Assembly (NCBI GenBank): GCA_900314745.1
Contig: OMWK01000002.1
Span: forward strand, 1 to 64,000
Reading direction: 5' to 3'
From: an uncultured Eubacteriales bacterium
GTDB taxonomy: Bacteria > Bacillota > Clostridia > Saccharofermentanales > Saccharofermentanaceae
Length of the DNA: 64,000 nt
Under the pieces are notes generated by a model that worked only from the letters and a program-made list of their open reading frames with translations, was not told where the DNA came from and did not search any database. Position 1 is the stretch's first letter, and every line of letters starts with the position of its first letter. This document shows, piece by piece, positions 18,101 to 26,115 of this stretch. A program made the translations under genes and the position numbers.

Positions 18101-18928
18101 CATGAGACAGATATGCTTCTTGTCGATCCTGTCACCGTAAATGTCCTTACGGGTCTCAAGATAATCGCTGTAAGTTTTCTTAATCTGCTCCGTGAGCTCA
18201 TCGTCGCCGTCAAATTTGATATCTGTAAGCTCAGTGAGGAAGGTTGTATGTCTGCAGTGATCAGACCAGTATGTATCAAGAACCCTGATCTCAGTAACCG
18301 TAGGATTCCTCTTCAGAGTCTTGAAATAATCCTGTGTAAACTTGATATCTGCAAAGCTCATTGCAAGACCCATAGATGTTCTCAATGACTCGAGACCGCT
18401 GTCATCGAGGTCTGTAAAGTCGCCTATTGTCTCGACAGCAGTCGGGATGTCGTACTTATCCTCGAGAGTCTCGGGCTTCTCGGATGAAGCCTCACGGCAC
18501 TCTACGGGGTTAATGAGATACTTTCTGATTGCATTCTTCTGATCATCGGTCAAGGAACCGTAGAAGGCTACGACCTTGGCAGTCTTTACGATGGGTCTCT
18601 CCTTCTGAGTCAGGAACTGGATGCACTGGGCAGCTGAATCAGCACGCTGGTCATACTGACCGGGAAGCGATTCAATGTTCAAAACAAAGCAGCTGTCACC
18701 AAGATCAACCTTCTCATCATAAACATCGTCTACGGGAGGCTCTGAGAATACAACTGACTTGGCATTCTCGTATTCTTCGTCTGTTATCCCGGATACATCA
18801 TATCTGTTGATAACACGAACATTCGTCAATGTCTTGATATCGAGGTCAGCTGATACATCATGGAGTATGCCTTTGGCCTCAACGGCAAAATCGGATTTCT
18901 TCTCAGAAAGTATTCTTCTTACGGACAT
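15149..18928 (-). CDS. purL: Phosphoribosylformylglycinamidine synthase, single-chain form
   Basis: 1259 residues. Catalyses the fourth step of purine synthesis: FGAR plus glutamine plus ATP to FGAM. The synthetase half contains TYWSDHCRHTTF, FKNETHNHPTEIEPFGGAATC (as FKNETHNHPTEIEP) and GGRTGRDGIGGAT. The C-terminal glutaminase domain carries FPGTNCEYDTARAF, the nucleophile in LGICNGFQ, and SHGEGRF. The N-terminal part differs from E. coli PurL and matches the Clostridia/Streptococcus type. An AAAGGGG ribosome site precedes ATG 18928. No other pur genes are in the window, so purL is separated from the usual cluster. It lies 37 bases after htpG. Confidence 0.96.
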   Translation of the reverse strand: MSVRRILSEKKSDFAVEAKGILHDVSADLDIKTLTNVRVINRYDVSGITDEEYENAKSVVFSEPPVDDVYDEKVDLGDSCFVLNIESLPGQYDQRADSAAQCIQFLTQKERPIVKTAKVVAFYGSLTDDQKNAIRKYLINPVECREASSEKPETLEDKYDIPTAVETIGDFTDLDDSGLESLRTSMGLAMSFADIKFTQDYFKTLKRNPTVTEIRVLDTYWSDHCRHTTFLTELTDIKFDGDDELTEQIKKTYSDYLETRKDIYGDRIDKKHICLMDIATMAARKLKKDGKLDDLDESEEINACSIKIRIKVDGEDQDYIFMFKNETHNHPTEIEPFGGAATCLGGAIRDPLSGRSYVYQAMRVTGAGDPTVPVSMTLEGKLSQKKIVRTAAAGYSSYGNQIGLATGQVDEIYHPGYVAKRMEIGAVVGAAPASNIVRERPQPGDIIVLLGGRTGRDGIGGATGSSKAHNTASVVTCGSEVQKGNPPTERKLQRLFRNPEVTKLIIRCNDFGAGGVSVAIGELASGLEIDLDKVPKKYDGLDGTEIAISESQERMAVVVHPEDLDKFMKYADIENLEATVVAKVTEEPVMKMTWNGNVIVNIAREFIDTNGAKQFTKVEVTAPSLADAYIDTPLPSYVKGDFNKSLNGALSSLDGCSRLGLTQRFDSTIGAATVVMPYGGAYQTSPEEGMAAKIPVGHGTTHDCSVMTYGFDPYFTEWNPYAGSYHAVVESLLKIACMGVDPSKARLTFQEYFERMGEPSTWGKPFQALLGAYQAQLDFGTASIGGKDSMSGTFNDIHVPPTLVSFAVGMTTTDKIVTATVKNAGQKLYLIKAARNGLGYYKKDHVLRVFKALKELQSRKELINAAVVRGAGVAARVAQMCFGNGLGFVFDKDLTEEELFSRTFGAVIVAVPNDANAIDKIKMTGGKYLGETTNRPVFGYKDQQALGGAAALSYAGKLEKIFPTFAAEATMNIKVEPYKTDKTFKAAPGVLKGAKPKVIIPVFPGTNCEYDTARAFEKAGAAPEVFVIRNRTSEAITDSLKTLASKINESNIIMLPGGFSAGDEPEGSAKFLAAAFRNQYVTEAVRDLLFNRDGLMLGICNGFQALIKLGLVPYGDIKELSDEDPTLTFNNIGRHQSVYVKTKIMSNNSPWLTKVNPGEVFSIPVSHGEGRFVASDDMIRKLASQGQIATCYVDEDFNPSISTDYNPNGSDSAIEGILSPDGRVFGKMGHSERYDTDLTLNIPGVKDQKIFESGVSYFL

Positions 18929-18965
18929 TTACGGGTTCCCCTTTGAAATTTATATCGTTATTTTA

Positions 18966-20894
18966 TCAGATGTTGTCAGCCGATTTTGCCAACAATTCGT
19001 TATTATACTTAAGAAATCTTGAGAGTCCTTCACTGTCAAGCGTTCCGTGGGCGAGTTCAGCCTGGTCAAAGATGTGTCTTGCAAGTCTGTCTGTCTCTTC
19101 TTTCTTGGTTCCCATGGACTCAAGTGCACGGAGTTTGCCGATGAGAGGACTGTCTGTATTTACAACAAGTTCAGTCTTAACCGGGAAGAGCTCATCGAGA
19201 TTCATGGGCTCCTTACCAGCCGCCTTATTCATGGCATTCATCTTCTCATACTGCTTTCTCATATCCTGCATACGTCTGTTCAGCTCGGATTCCATGATGA
19301 GAGCAGGCATGGACAAAGCACCAAGAGCCTTCGCACTTACCTCGAGCTTATCGTCGCCCAAAGCTGCACGGAAGAAATCCCTGAGCTTGTTTCTTGTCTC
19401 GTCGTCGCTGTCCTCACCTGTAAGGTCGGCATCGACTCGCTTGAATCTCAAGTCCTGATACTTGTACTCGAGGAATGATATGAAGTTATCATCGATCATC
19501 TCATCGAGAACGATGACGTCGAATCCTTCGTTCTTAGCCATCTCAACGTAAGCTGCCTGTGCAACCTTATCGTTGGTGTATCTTACCTGCTTCTTCTTCG
19601 CTGTAAGCTCATCCATCGTAAGATGCTTGCCGTCAACAGTCTTAAACAGGCAGATCTTGTTTACCTTATCGTAGAACTTCTCTTCCTTCATCATTCCGTA
19701 CTTAACGAATACGGAGATGTCGGACCAGTAAGCCTCGTAGGCCTCCCTGTCATTCTTGTAAAGCTCATTAAGCTTATCGGAAACCTTCTTGATGATGTGC
19801 CTTGACAGCTTCTTAACATACTCATCCTGCTGCAAAGCGGAACGTGAAACGTTAAGAGGGAGATCAGAACAGTCAAGGCAGCCCTGCAGAAGGAACAGGA
19901 AATCAGGAATTATCTCTTCGATGTTATCTGCTACGAATACCTGATGATTGTAGATCTTGATACGTCCTTCAAGAGACTGGTAAACATTGTCTGTCTTGGG
20001 GAAATAAAGGATACCCTGCAAAGTGAACGGATAATCCATATTAAGGTGTATCCAGAACAGAGGATCATATCCGTCGTTAAACACGCTGTGGTAGAAGGAT
20101 TTGTATTCGTCATCAGTGCACTCCGAAGGCTTCTTGAGCCACAGAGGTGCCTTGTTGTTAATGGGAGAATATAAGATATCGGAAGGCTTGAACTCCTCAC
20201 CCTTCTCCTCTGCTTCCTTCTTTCTCTTCTCCTCGGCCTCCTCGTGAAGCCTGTCAGCCTTAACATCAATGAAGAAGATGTCTACGGGTACGAAGGAACA
20301 GTACTTTCGAAGTGTCATGCGAAGTGTAGCCGTGTCGAAGATCTTCTGTGCTTCCTCGGAGAGATAGAGAGTGATGGATGTACCGCGGGTAGTCCTGGAA
20401 GAAGGCTCAATCGTGAACTCCATTCCGTCCTCAGAGGTCCAGGATACGGCTTCCGCACCCTCCTCGAAGCTTAATGTATCGATCTTAACCTTATCTGCAA
20501 CCATGAAAGCCGAGTAGAAACCGAGACCGAAATGGCCGATGATTCCGGACTTGTCCGTGGACTGCTCCTGATACTTGGTAACGAAGTCCAAAGCTCCGGA
20601 GAAAGCGATCTGATTGATGTACTTATCGATCTCCTCGGCTGTCATACCGATTCCGTTATCCTCGAATACGATCGTCTTTGCATCGTCATCGTAGATAACG
20701 TTGATCTTGTAGTCTTCGCCGTCGGCAATATTAGCCTTGCCGAGTTCAACCAGTCTTTTAAGCTTAGCCACTGCATCAGCGCAGTTGGACACCAGCTCTC
20801 TTACGAATATGTCCTGATCTGAATAAAGCCACTGTCTGATTACGGGAAATATATTCTCCGTAGTAACTGATACTTTGCCGCTTCTGCTTTCCAT
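18966..20894 (-). CDS. htpG: Hsp90-family chaperone HtpG
   Basis: 642 residues. An ATP-dependent dimeric cytosolic chaperone. The N-terminal GHKL ATPase shows FVRELVSNCADAVAKLKR (the Asn that binds Mg-ATP), VFEDNGIGMT, GIIGHFGLGFYSAFMV and TRGTSITLYL. The middle domain (LWLKKPSECTDDEY, LPLNVSRSALQQ with the catalytic Arg) and C-terminal dimer domain are complete. The motif usually reads NASDA; here it is NCADA. A GGAGG ribosome site precedes ATG 20894. It starts 26 bases after the class IV aminotransferase gene, so the two are probably co-transcribed. No CIRCE element is visible upstream. Confidence 0.97.
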   Translation of the reverse strand: MESRSGKVSVTTENIFPVIRQWLYSDQDIFVRELVSNCADAVAKLKRLVELGKANIADGEDYKINVIYDDDAKTIVFEDNGIGMTAEEIDKYINQIAFSGALDFVTKYQEQSTDKSGIIGHFGLGFYSAFMVADKVKIDTLSFEEGAEAVSWTSEDGMEFTIEPSSRTTRGTSITLYLSEEAQKIFDTATLRMTLRKYCSFVPVDIFFIDVKADRLHEEAEEKRKKEAEEKGEEFKPSDILYSPINNKAPLWLKKPSECTDDEYKSFYHSVFNDGYDPLFWIHLNMDYPFTLQGILYFPKTDNVYQSLEGRIKIYNHQVFVADNIEEIIPDFLFLLQGCLDCSDLPLNVSRSALQQDEYVKKLSRHIIKKVSDKLNELYKNDREAYEAYWSDISVFVKYGMMKEEKFYDKVNKICLFKTVDGKHLTMDELTAKKKQVRYTNDKVAQAAYVEMAKNEGFDVIVLDEMIDDNFISFLEYKYQDLRFKRVDADLTGEDSDDETRNKLRDFFRAALGDDKLEVSAKALGALSMPALIMESELNRRMQDMRKQYEKMNAMNKAAGKEPMNLDELFPVKTELVVNTDSPLIGKLRALESMGTKKEETDRLARHIFDQAELAHGTLDSEGLSRFLKYNNELLAKSADNI

Positions 20895-20920
20895 ATAAAT
20901 GCCTCCGTGTTGTATATAAA

Positions 20921-21778
20921 TTAGCGTTTTGCCGCAACGATGTAATCGTCGGCAATGCGTTGATAACTGTGCTGTATCTTCCTTAAAAGATCGTTATTGC
21001 AGGAATTAAGCTCATGTCCGTCTATGTATCTTACCGGCAATATGTCAAAAGGCGTGCTCGATACGAACATAGAAGCGTTCTTATCCTTAAGAATCTCATC
21101 GAGAGTAAACATTCCGTACTTAAGAGTAGCGCCGGCCTCAGAAAGCGCCTTCATTACGCGGTTCCTGGTAATGCCGAGCAGGATCTTGTCATCGGGGGCG
21201 GAATAAACAACTCCGTCAAGAATGACAAAAAGATTGGACTTGCTGCCTTCGTAAAGCCTGCCCTCATTGTCGGTAAGGATTACTTCATACGGATTTCCGT
21301 ATTCATTCTTCTCGCCAAACTTAGAAGCTACCGCAGCCTTATAATCGCCGCGGAAAACCTTGATGTTGGGTGCAACTCTCTCCCACTTGAGCGTAAGGGA
21401 ATTAATACCCTCCTCGAAAAGCTTCTCACCGGGGATGTTTGCCTCACAAACATGAATGAGAAGGTGGCTCTTAGTAAGAACGATTCTCAGCGAACCGTCA
21501 AGATCAGGATCAAAATCCTTGATGAAAGCATAACTTTGGTCAATGATGCCGTTTATGTCGACTTCGAAGTTCTCGATACCCGCAACGGATTTACGAAGTC
21601 TTGCAAGATGATCTTCAAAAAAGAGCGGAATGCCGCATTTTACCCTTAAAGTCTCATAGTAAGTAACTTCGTCTGTAGGGACGAGAAGCTGCTTTGCTTC
21701 CTGACTGTCACTTGATATCTTGTTTCCGTCGTAATAATAGAAACTTCCGACCGGACTTTCTAACAAAGGATAAGCCAT
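20921..21778 (-). CDS. Class IV PLP aminotransferase
   Basis: 285 residues. The fold type IV family includes branched-chain aminotransferase, D-amino acid transaminase and 4-amino-4-deoxychorismate lyase. Visible: YYETLRVKCGIPLFFEDHL, the PLP lysine probably in FRGDYKAAVASK, and the conserved LYEGSKSNLFVI...LLGITRNRVMKAL segment. The usual E(A)xxSN motif is present as EGSKSN. Length and sequence do not let me choose between these activities. The start ATG 21778 has AGGAG upstream, and an extended -10 promoter lies at 21814-21822. It leads the aminotransferase-htpG-purL run. Confidence 0.85.
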   Translation of the reverse strand: MAYPLLESPVGSFYYYDGNKISSDSQEAKQLLVPTDEVTYYETLRVKCGIPLFFEDHLARLRKSVAGIENFEVDINGIIDQSYAFIKDFDPDLDGSLRIVLTKSHLLIHVCEANIPGEKLFEEGINSLTLKWERVAPNIKVFRGDYKAAVASKFGEKNEYGNPYEVILTDNEGRLYEGSKSNLFVILDGVVYSAPDDKILLGITRNRVMKALSEAGATLKYGMFTLDEILKDKNASMFVSSTPFDILPVRYIDGHELNSCNNDLLRKIQHSYQRIADDYIVAAKR

Positions 21779-21813
21779 AAACTTAAAACTCCTGATTGGT
21801 TTATAACTTATCT

Positions 21814-21822
21814 ATAATATCA
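21814..21822 (-). promoter_or_regulatory. Extended -10 promoter before the aminotransferase gene
   Basis: The minus strand reads TGATATTAT, an extended -10 box (TGn plus TATTAT), two bases past the end of the STAS-kinase gene. It would give a leader of about 30 bases with AGGAG before ATG 21778. Confidence 0.55.
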
Positions 21823-21823
21823 C

Positions 21824-23002
21824 TTAATGCGTATTGAGAGAATCTACTTTATTAATAAGAAGAGACAAATGTTCGACCGTATGTCTTATGCGCAGCTCCT
21901 TAAGCTCGGGCCTGGTCATACCTGCTGTCACCACACGGTCGAGGAAACGGATATAACCCAGAAGCTTTATCTTATTCTCCTGAAATTTAATCTCTTCTTT
22001 AGTCAGGCCTTCAAAATACAGATGCAGAATACGATTCCAAAGATCGTCACACACACCGTCAGTTAACCCCATAAAGCGAATGGAGTTATCAGGTTCATCC
22101 TCGTTATAGGCCCTGTAAGCCACAAAAAGAGCCTGAAGATCAAATACAGGGTCACCGGTACTTATCGAATCCATATCAATGAAGAGCGGTTCATCATCGG
22201 TAAGCATCACGTTCTTCAGGTGAGGATCTCCGTGTACGACATGATAATCATCAGGCATAGCATGAATCTTATCTTTGATAGCTCCGGCGATGTCATCCGG
22301 AATTACAGTCTTAAGAGCGTCGATGTACCCGATAAACAATTCTTTGGCAGAAGGGAAATCCTTGGGGTTTACTTCAACTCTATGGACTTTCTTAAGAAGA
22401 TTAACGTACTCTTCAGAGACAGAAGCGATCTTATCGGGATCATTTACGAGAATGTCATTCATGCTTTTGGCTCTTATAAGTTCAAATACAGAACCGTACC
22501 CCGCTCCGACCTTGACTATCTCATAACTGATCGCCGTTGGAACCCCCTTAATGAATGCCTGCCTCGCAAGATTTCTCTCATTCACGATACCGTCGAGGCA
22601 ATCAGGGCTGTCATAAACCTTAACAACATTATCATCATCCAGCCTGTAGACTGTTCCGACCGCTCCTTTGCCGATGACTTCGCATCCGGATATGTCTATA
22701 GTCTTCATCTTCCTCTCAACATTGAGAAGAGTTGTAAAGCCGGTCATATCGAGTATCGTATAAAGATCGGGGCCGACATTAATAATAGTCAGAGGAGAAT
22801 CTAAATCCAAGGATATCTTATAAAAAACACGAAGACCGGAACTTGAGACATATTCCACATTAGAGGCGTCAATAACGAGTTCCCTGCCCTCTGCATTCTC
22901 AAGGATCTTATAAAACTCAATCTCGATCTCACGTGAATTATTAGTCGTGATCTTACCTTCGGGACTAGCTATTATCCTGTTGCCTTCTATTCTGGTGTTC
23001 AT
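21824..23002 (-). CDS. STAS domain fused to an aminoglycoside-phosphotransferase-like kinase
   Basis: 392 residues in two parts. Residues 1-100 are a STAS domain of the anti-sigma-factor antagonist type, with the phosphorylatable serine region VEYVSSSGLRVF (residues 49-60). Residues 105-350 are an APH/choline-kinase-like domain: Gly-rich loop GKGAVGTVYR (111-120), ATP lysine K128 in VVKVY, catalytic HGDPHLKN (257-264) and metal-binding FIDMDS (274-279). All catalytic residues appear intact. The kinase could act on a small molecule or on a protein such as the STAS domain. TTGGAGG precedes ATG 23002. It is divergent from the helicase gene and sits 45 bases before the aminotransferase gene. The physiological role is unknown. 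Confidence 0.85.
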   Translation of the reverse strand: MNTRIEGNRIIASPEGKITTNNSREIEIEFYKILENAEGRELVIDASNVEYVSSSGLRVFYKISLDLDSPLTIINVGPDLYTILDMTGFTTLLNVERKMKTIDISGCEVIGKGAVGTVYRLDDDNVVKVYDSPDCLDGIVNERNLARQAFIKGVPTAISYEIVKVGAGYGSVFELIRAKSMNDILVNDPDKIASVSEEYVNLLKKVHRVEVNPKDFPSAKELFIGYIDALKTVIPDDIAGAIKDKIHAMPDDYHVVHGDPHLKNVMLTDDEPLFIDMDSISTGDPVFDLQALFVAYRAYNEDEPDNSIRFMGLTDGVCDDLWNRILHLYFEGLTKEEIKFQENKIKLLGYIRFLDRVVTAGMTRPELKELRIRHTVEHLSLLINKVDSLNTH

Positions 23003-23021
23003 ACAAGATCCTCCAATTACT

Positions 23022-23034
23022 ATTATAAATTATA
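23022..23034 (-). promoter_or_regulatory. Two overlapping -10 boxes for the STAS-kinase gene
   Basis: The minus strand holds TATAAT at 23029-23034 and again at 23022-23027, just upstream of the ribosome site TTGGAGG. Only the upstream copy leaves room for a leader containing the ribosome site. Confidence 0.45.
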
Positions 23035-23061
23035 TCGGATTACGAACAACGATAAGAATTG

Positions 23062-23067
23062 TATAAT
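23062..23067 (+). promoter_or_regulatory. -10 box of a probably leaderless helicase mRNA
   Basis: TATAAT lies here, exactly six bases before ATG 23074. No Shine-Dalgarno sequence is present. The expected start point of transcription is the A of the ATG. Confidence 0.55.
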
Positions 23068-23073
23068 CGTATT

Positions 23074-25458
23074 ATGAAATCTATAAGCATCTCAGTAACA
23101 GCGCTGGCTAGATTTGTATCCCGCACAGGCAACCTGTCATCAGCGGGTTCATTCTCTTCCGTCTCGGGTATTGAAGGCACTATGCTTCACAAGAGAATAT
23201 TCGCAGATCTTCGCAAGGAATACGGAGACGAATTCGAGACTGAACACAGGTTCTCGCACATATATTCCTATGAAGATCCTGAGGTGTCACTGCAGCTGGA
23301 GGTCGGAGGCAGATCGGACATATTATTCGATAAAGACCAGGAAGGTCTTCCCCATATCATTGAGATAAAATCCTTCAATTCAGGCAAGAATCAGTATGAG
23401 AAGCTTGTACATTCGGATCATGAGGCTCAGCTTAAGATCTATTCGGCATTGTATTTCCTCGATAATCCCGACATCGAAGAGATGAATATCACATTAAGGT
23501 ATGTGAACATAACGTCGCTTGAATTCTTCGAGAAGACAGAGAGGATCAAGCGCGCCGACGCCCTCGTCATCTACGAGGACCACGTCATAACCTATATCGG
23601 CTTCATAAGTAAGCTTCTTCAGTATGACGACAATCTGTATAAGAGCATTCGAGAGATGAAGTTCCCTTATGAACACATGAGAAGCGGTCAGAAGGAACTC
23701 ATGAGAAGTGTTCTCGGAAGCTTAAGCTGCGACGAGATTCTTTTCGCGCTGGCACCGACAGGAACCGGTAAAACCATAAGCGTGCTCTACCCTGCCGTCA
23801 AAGGCCTGCTTCGCAACAAATACGACAAGATCTTTTACCTTACGGCAAAGACGCAGACGCGTATAGTCGCAGCGAAAGCCCTGAACGACATGCGTAAAAG
23901 CGGGCTTCTCATTAGATCCATAACCCTTAAATCCAAGGAGCAGATGTGCCTTCTTAACAGGAAGTGCGATACCAAGGGATGCATCTACGCCGAAGGCTAT
24001 TATGACCGCCTGATACCTGCCTTAAGCGAGCTTCTTACAAACGACGAGCTCACACCTGAGCTCATAACTTCCGTTGCGGTCAAGTACAGGATATGCCCGC
24101 ACGAATTAAGCCTTGATGCAATGAATTACTGCACGGTTATAATCGGCGACTACAATCATGCATTTGATCCCAGAGTCTCGCTTATCAGGGCTTTTGCAGG
24201 CGAGGATTCGTGGCGCAACGCCATTTTGATCGATGAGGCGCACAACATGGTGGACCGCTCAAGAACGATGTTCTCGGCAAGTTTAAGTAAATCTCTTATC
24301 GACCGTATGGCTGAATCATTCAAAGGCAGAGACCCGAGAACCGAAGGATTCATCGCGCAGGCCGGAAACTATTTTGAGAAGATACGCGAACATCTGACTT
24401 CAGGGCATTCTGCACTAACTTCACTCGAGAAAATAGATGAACGCGATACATTGCGCACCGAATCGTTCGAAGGCACCACAAAAAGAACGCTGAATCTTTA
24501 TACGATGCTATGGAGATCCATAAGAGTTCTGATGCCGCTTATTGACCTTATCGAGCAGGGTCCTGTAAGGGATACGGCACTCGAGTATTTCTTCGAGACG
24601 AGATTCTTCCTTACAATATTCGAACAGGAATATGACGACAGCTACATAACGACATTTAATCTTGAAGGCGGAGATGTAAGAGTTGATCTCGTATGCCTTG
24701 ATGCATCGGAGAAGATCAGATCAAGGATAGAGAACATCTACCCTACCGTATTCTTCTCGGCTACCCTCTCGCCTTACGAATACTACCGCAACATCCTTGT
24801 CGGCAAGAACTGCGAGTGTACAAGACACATTGAGCTTGCATCCCCGTTCCCGGCTGAGAACCTGGAGATTATCATCGACACATCGATCAACACATCTTAT
24901 AAATACCGCGTTCAGACTCTTCCCGCACTTGGCAAGAGAATCTATGACGAGCTTAAGCACAGACGCGGGAACTACATGGTCTTCCTTCCCTCATTCGAGT
25001 ATCTGGAAATGACCTGTAAATATGTGACCGACCTTCTTAAGGAGCGTTCGGACCTTAAGGTTATCAAGCAGAAGCCTAACATGAATGAGATTGAGAAGAA
25101 CGAGTATCTCGAATGCTTTGATTCCGCATATGACGGACTTCTCATCGGTTTCGCGGTATTGGGCGGTCATTTCGGAGAAGGAATCGACCTTGCGGGAGAG
25201 AAATTATCGGGCGTAGTCATCGTCGGTGTAGGCATTCCCAAGGTCACGCCCGAACGTCAGATACTGTCCAACTACTATTCCGAGAAATTCGGTGACGGAT
25301 TCGCATTCGCATACAGATTTCCCGGCTGGGAGAAGGTTCTACAGGCTGTCGGAAGAGTCATTAGAACTGAAGAGGACACGGGATTTGCACTGCTCATCGA
25401 CGAGAGGCTTGATAATCCTGAATATATGTCACTGTTCCCCGACAACTGGAAGATCTAA
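23074..25458 (+). CDS. XPD/DinG-type iron-sulfur DNA helicase with N-terminal nuclease-like domain
   Basis: 794 residues. A superfamily 2 helicase of the XPD/Rad3/DinG group. Walker A is APTGTGKT (about residue 226), the DEAH box is LIDEAHNMVDRS (about 384), and motif VI is QAVGRVIRTEED (about 755). Four cysteines between motifs Ia and II (C292, C298, C303, C341) fit the iron-sulfur cluster of XPD. The first 130 residues contain GGRSDILFD and HIIEIKS, the D...ExK pattern of PD-(D/E)XK nucleases, like Cas4/AddB-type domains. A TTG start at 23059 is possible, but ATG 23074 begins the conserved part. The 3' end overlaps recO tail-to-tail by 30 bases. Its likely role is in DNA repair. Confidence 0.87.
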   Translation: MKSISISVTALARFVSRTGNLSSAGSFSSVSGIEGTMLHKRIFADLRKEYGDEFETEHRFSHIYSYEDPEVSLQLEVGGRSDILFDKDQEGLPHIIEIKSFNSGKNQYEKLVHSDHEAQLKIYSALYFLDNPDIEEMNITLRYVNITSLEFFEKTERIKRADALVIYEDHVITYIGFISKLLQYDDNLYKSIREMKFPYEHMRSGQKELMRSVLGSLSCDEILFALAPTGTGKTISVLYPAVKGLLRNKYDKIFYLTAKTQTRIVAAKALNDMRKSGLLIRSITLKSKEQMCLLNRKCDTKGCIYAEGYYDRLIPALSELLTNDELTPELITSVAVKYRICPHELSLDAMNYCTVIIGDYNHAFDPRVSLIRAFAGEDSWRNAILIDEAHNMVDRSRTMFSASLSKSLIDRMAESFKGRDPRTEGFIAQAGNYFEKIREHLTSGHSALTSLEKIDERDTLRTESFEGTTKRTLNLYTMLWRSIRVLMPLIDLIEQGPVRDTALEYFFETRFFLTIFEQEYDDSYITTFNLEGGDVRVDLVCLDASEKIRSRIENIYPTVFFSATLSPYEYYRNILVGKNCECTRHIELASPFPAENLEIIIDTSINTSYKYRVQTLPALGKRIYDELKHRRGNYMVFLPSFEYLEMTCKYVTDLLKERSDLKVIKQKPNMNEIEKNEYLECFDSAYDGLLIGFAVLGGHFGEGIDLAGEKLSGVVIVGVGIPKVTPERQILSNYYSEKFGDGFAFAYRFPGWEKVLQAVGRVIRTEEDTGFALLIDERLDNPEYMSLFPDNWKI

Positions 25459-26115
25459 TTTAAGGATCGGATCGGGTATATCCTTTTCGAGCTGGACGCG
25501 AAGGTAATCCAGAGTAAAACCTCTAAGTACGCTTATGTCCTCTTCCTCAAGCTTCATGGCAAAGACCTTGCTCTCAGGGTTCTGACCGATGTAATCCAGA
25601 ATGCCGTAATGCCTCTGGCTAAGTCTGTGCCTACCGCCTGCAGCAGATACGCATTCGGATGCTTTCGCAGCAAGTCCCAAATTCCACATTAGCTTCCAGT
25701 TAAAAAGTATCATCACGGAAAGATAATCATTCTTATTCACCGACAGCGAGTAGAAAGAATAGATCGCGAGCTCATATGTGTCGCGCGCATTATCACTCTG
25801 CATAACGGACCAGCTTAAACAATCGGCGATATGGCCCGCCACCGCCATAGCCTCAAGACTCTCCATTATCCCGGTATTCCCGGATATGACGCTGCCCTCT
25901 TTAAGATAATAGAATCCGTGTGATACCGAGACAACAAACTCGCAGTACGAGAACGGAACGGAAGCAAAGGAGAACCTAGACGCCTTGCCTGATACGCCCT
26001 TAACGCAGATTGATACGATACCCATGTCTTTGGTAAGAACGGATATCATTCTGTCTTTCTCTTTATACTCTGAGGTCTTAAGTATGATTCCCTTAAACTT
26101 ATAAGGATCAGACAT
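25429..26115 (-). CDS. recO: DNA repair protein RecO
   Basis: 228 residues from ATG 26115. RecO works with RecR (and RecF) to load RecA onto SSB-coated single-stranded DNA. The N-terminal OB-fold begins KFKGIILKTSEYKEKDRMISVLT, shown here as KFKGIILKTSEYKEKD, followed by the helical domain; the LFNWKLMWNLG and YLRVQLEKDI segments fit the family. The zinc-binding cysteines seen in many Gram-positive RecO proteins are mostly absent (only SECVSAAGG remains). ATG 26121 two codons upstream is also possible; neither has a clear ribosome site, which fits translational coupling with the overlapping ybeY-era gene (stop at 26108). It is the last gene of the pnp operon. Confidence 0.92.
   Translation of the reverse strand: MSDPYKFKGIILKTSEYKEKDRMISVLTKDMGIVSICVKGVSGKASRFSFASVPFSYCEFVVSVSHGFYYLKEGSVISGNTGIMESLEAMAVAGHIADCLSWSVMQSDNARDTYELAIYSFYSLSVNKNDYLSVMILFNWKLMWNLGLAAKASECVSAAGGRHRLSQRHYGILDYIGQNPESKVFAMKLEEEDISVLRGFTLDYLRVQLEKDIPDPILKLDLPVVGEQ

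Noticed and set aside
23059-23073. TTG start five codons upstream for the helicase
   Set aside because: It overlaps the TATAAT box; the ATG at 23074 starts the conserved sequence.
23074-23470. Cas4-like N-terminal domain as a sign of a CRISPR system
   Set aside because: No repeats or cas genes are present; the domain is part of a repair-type helicase.
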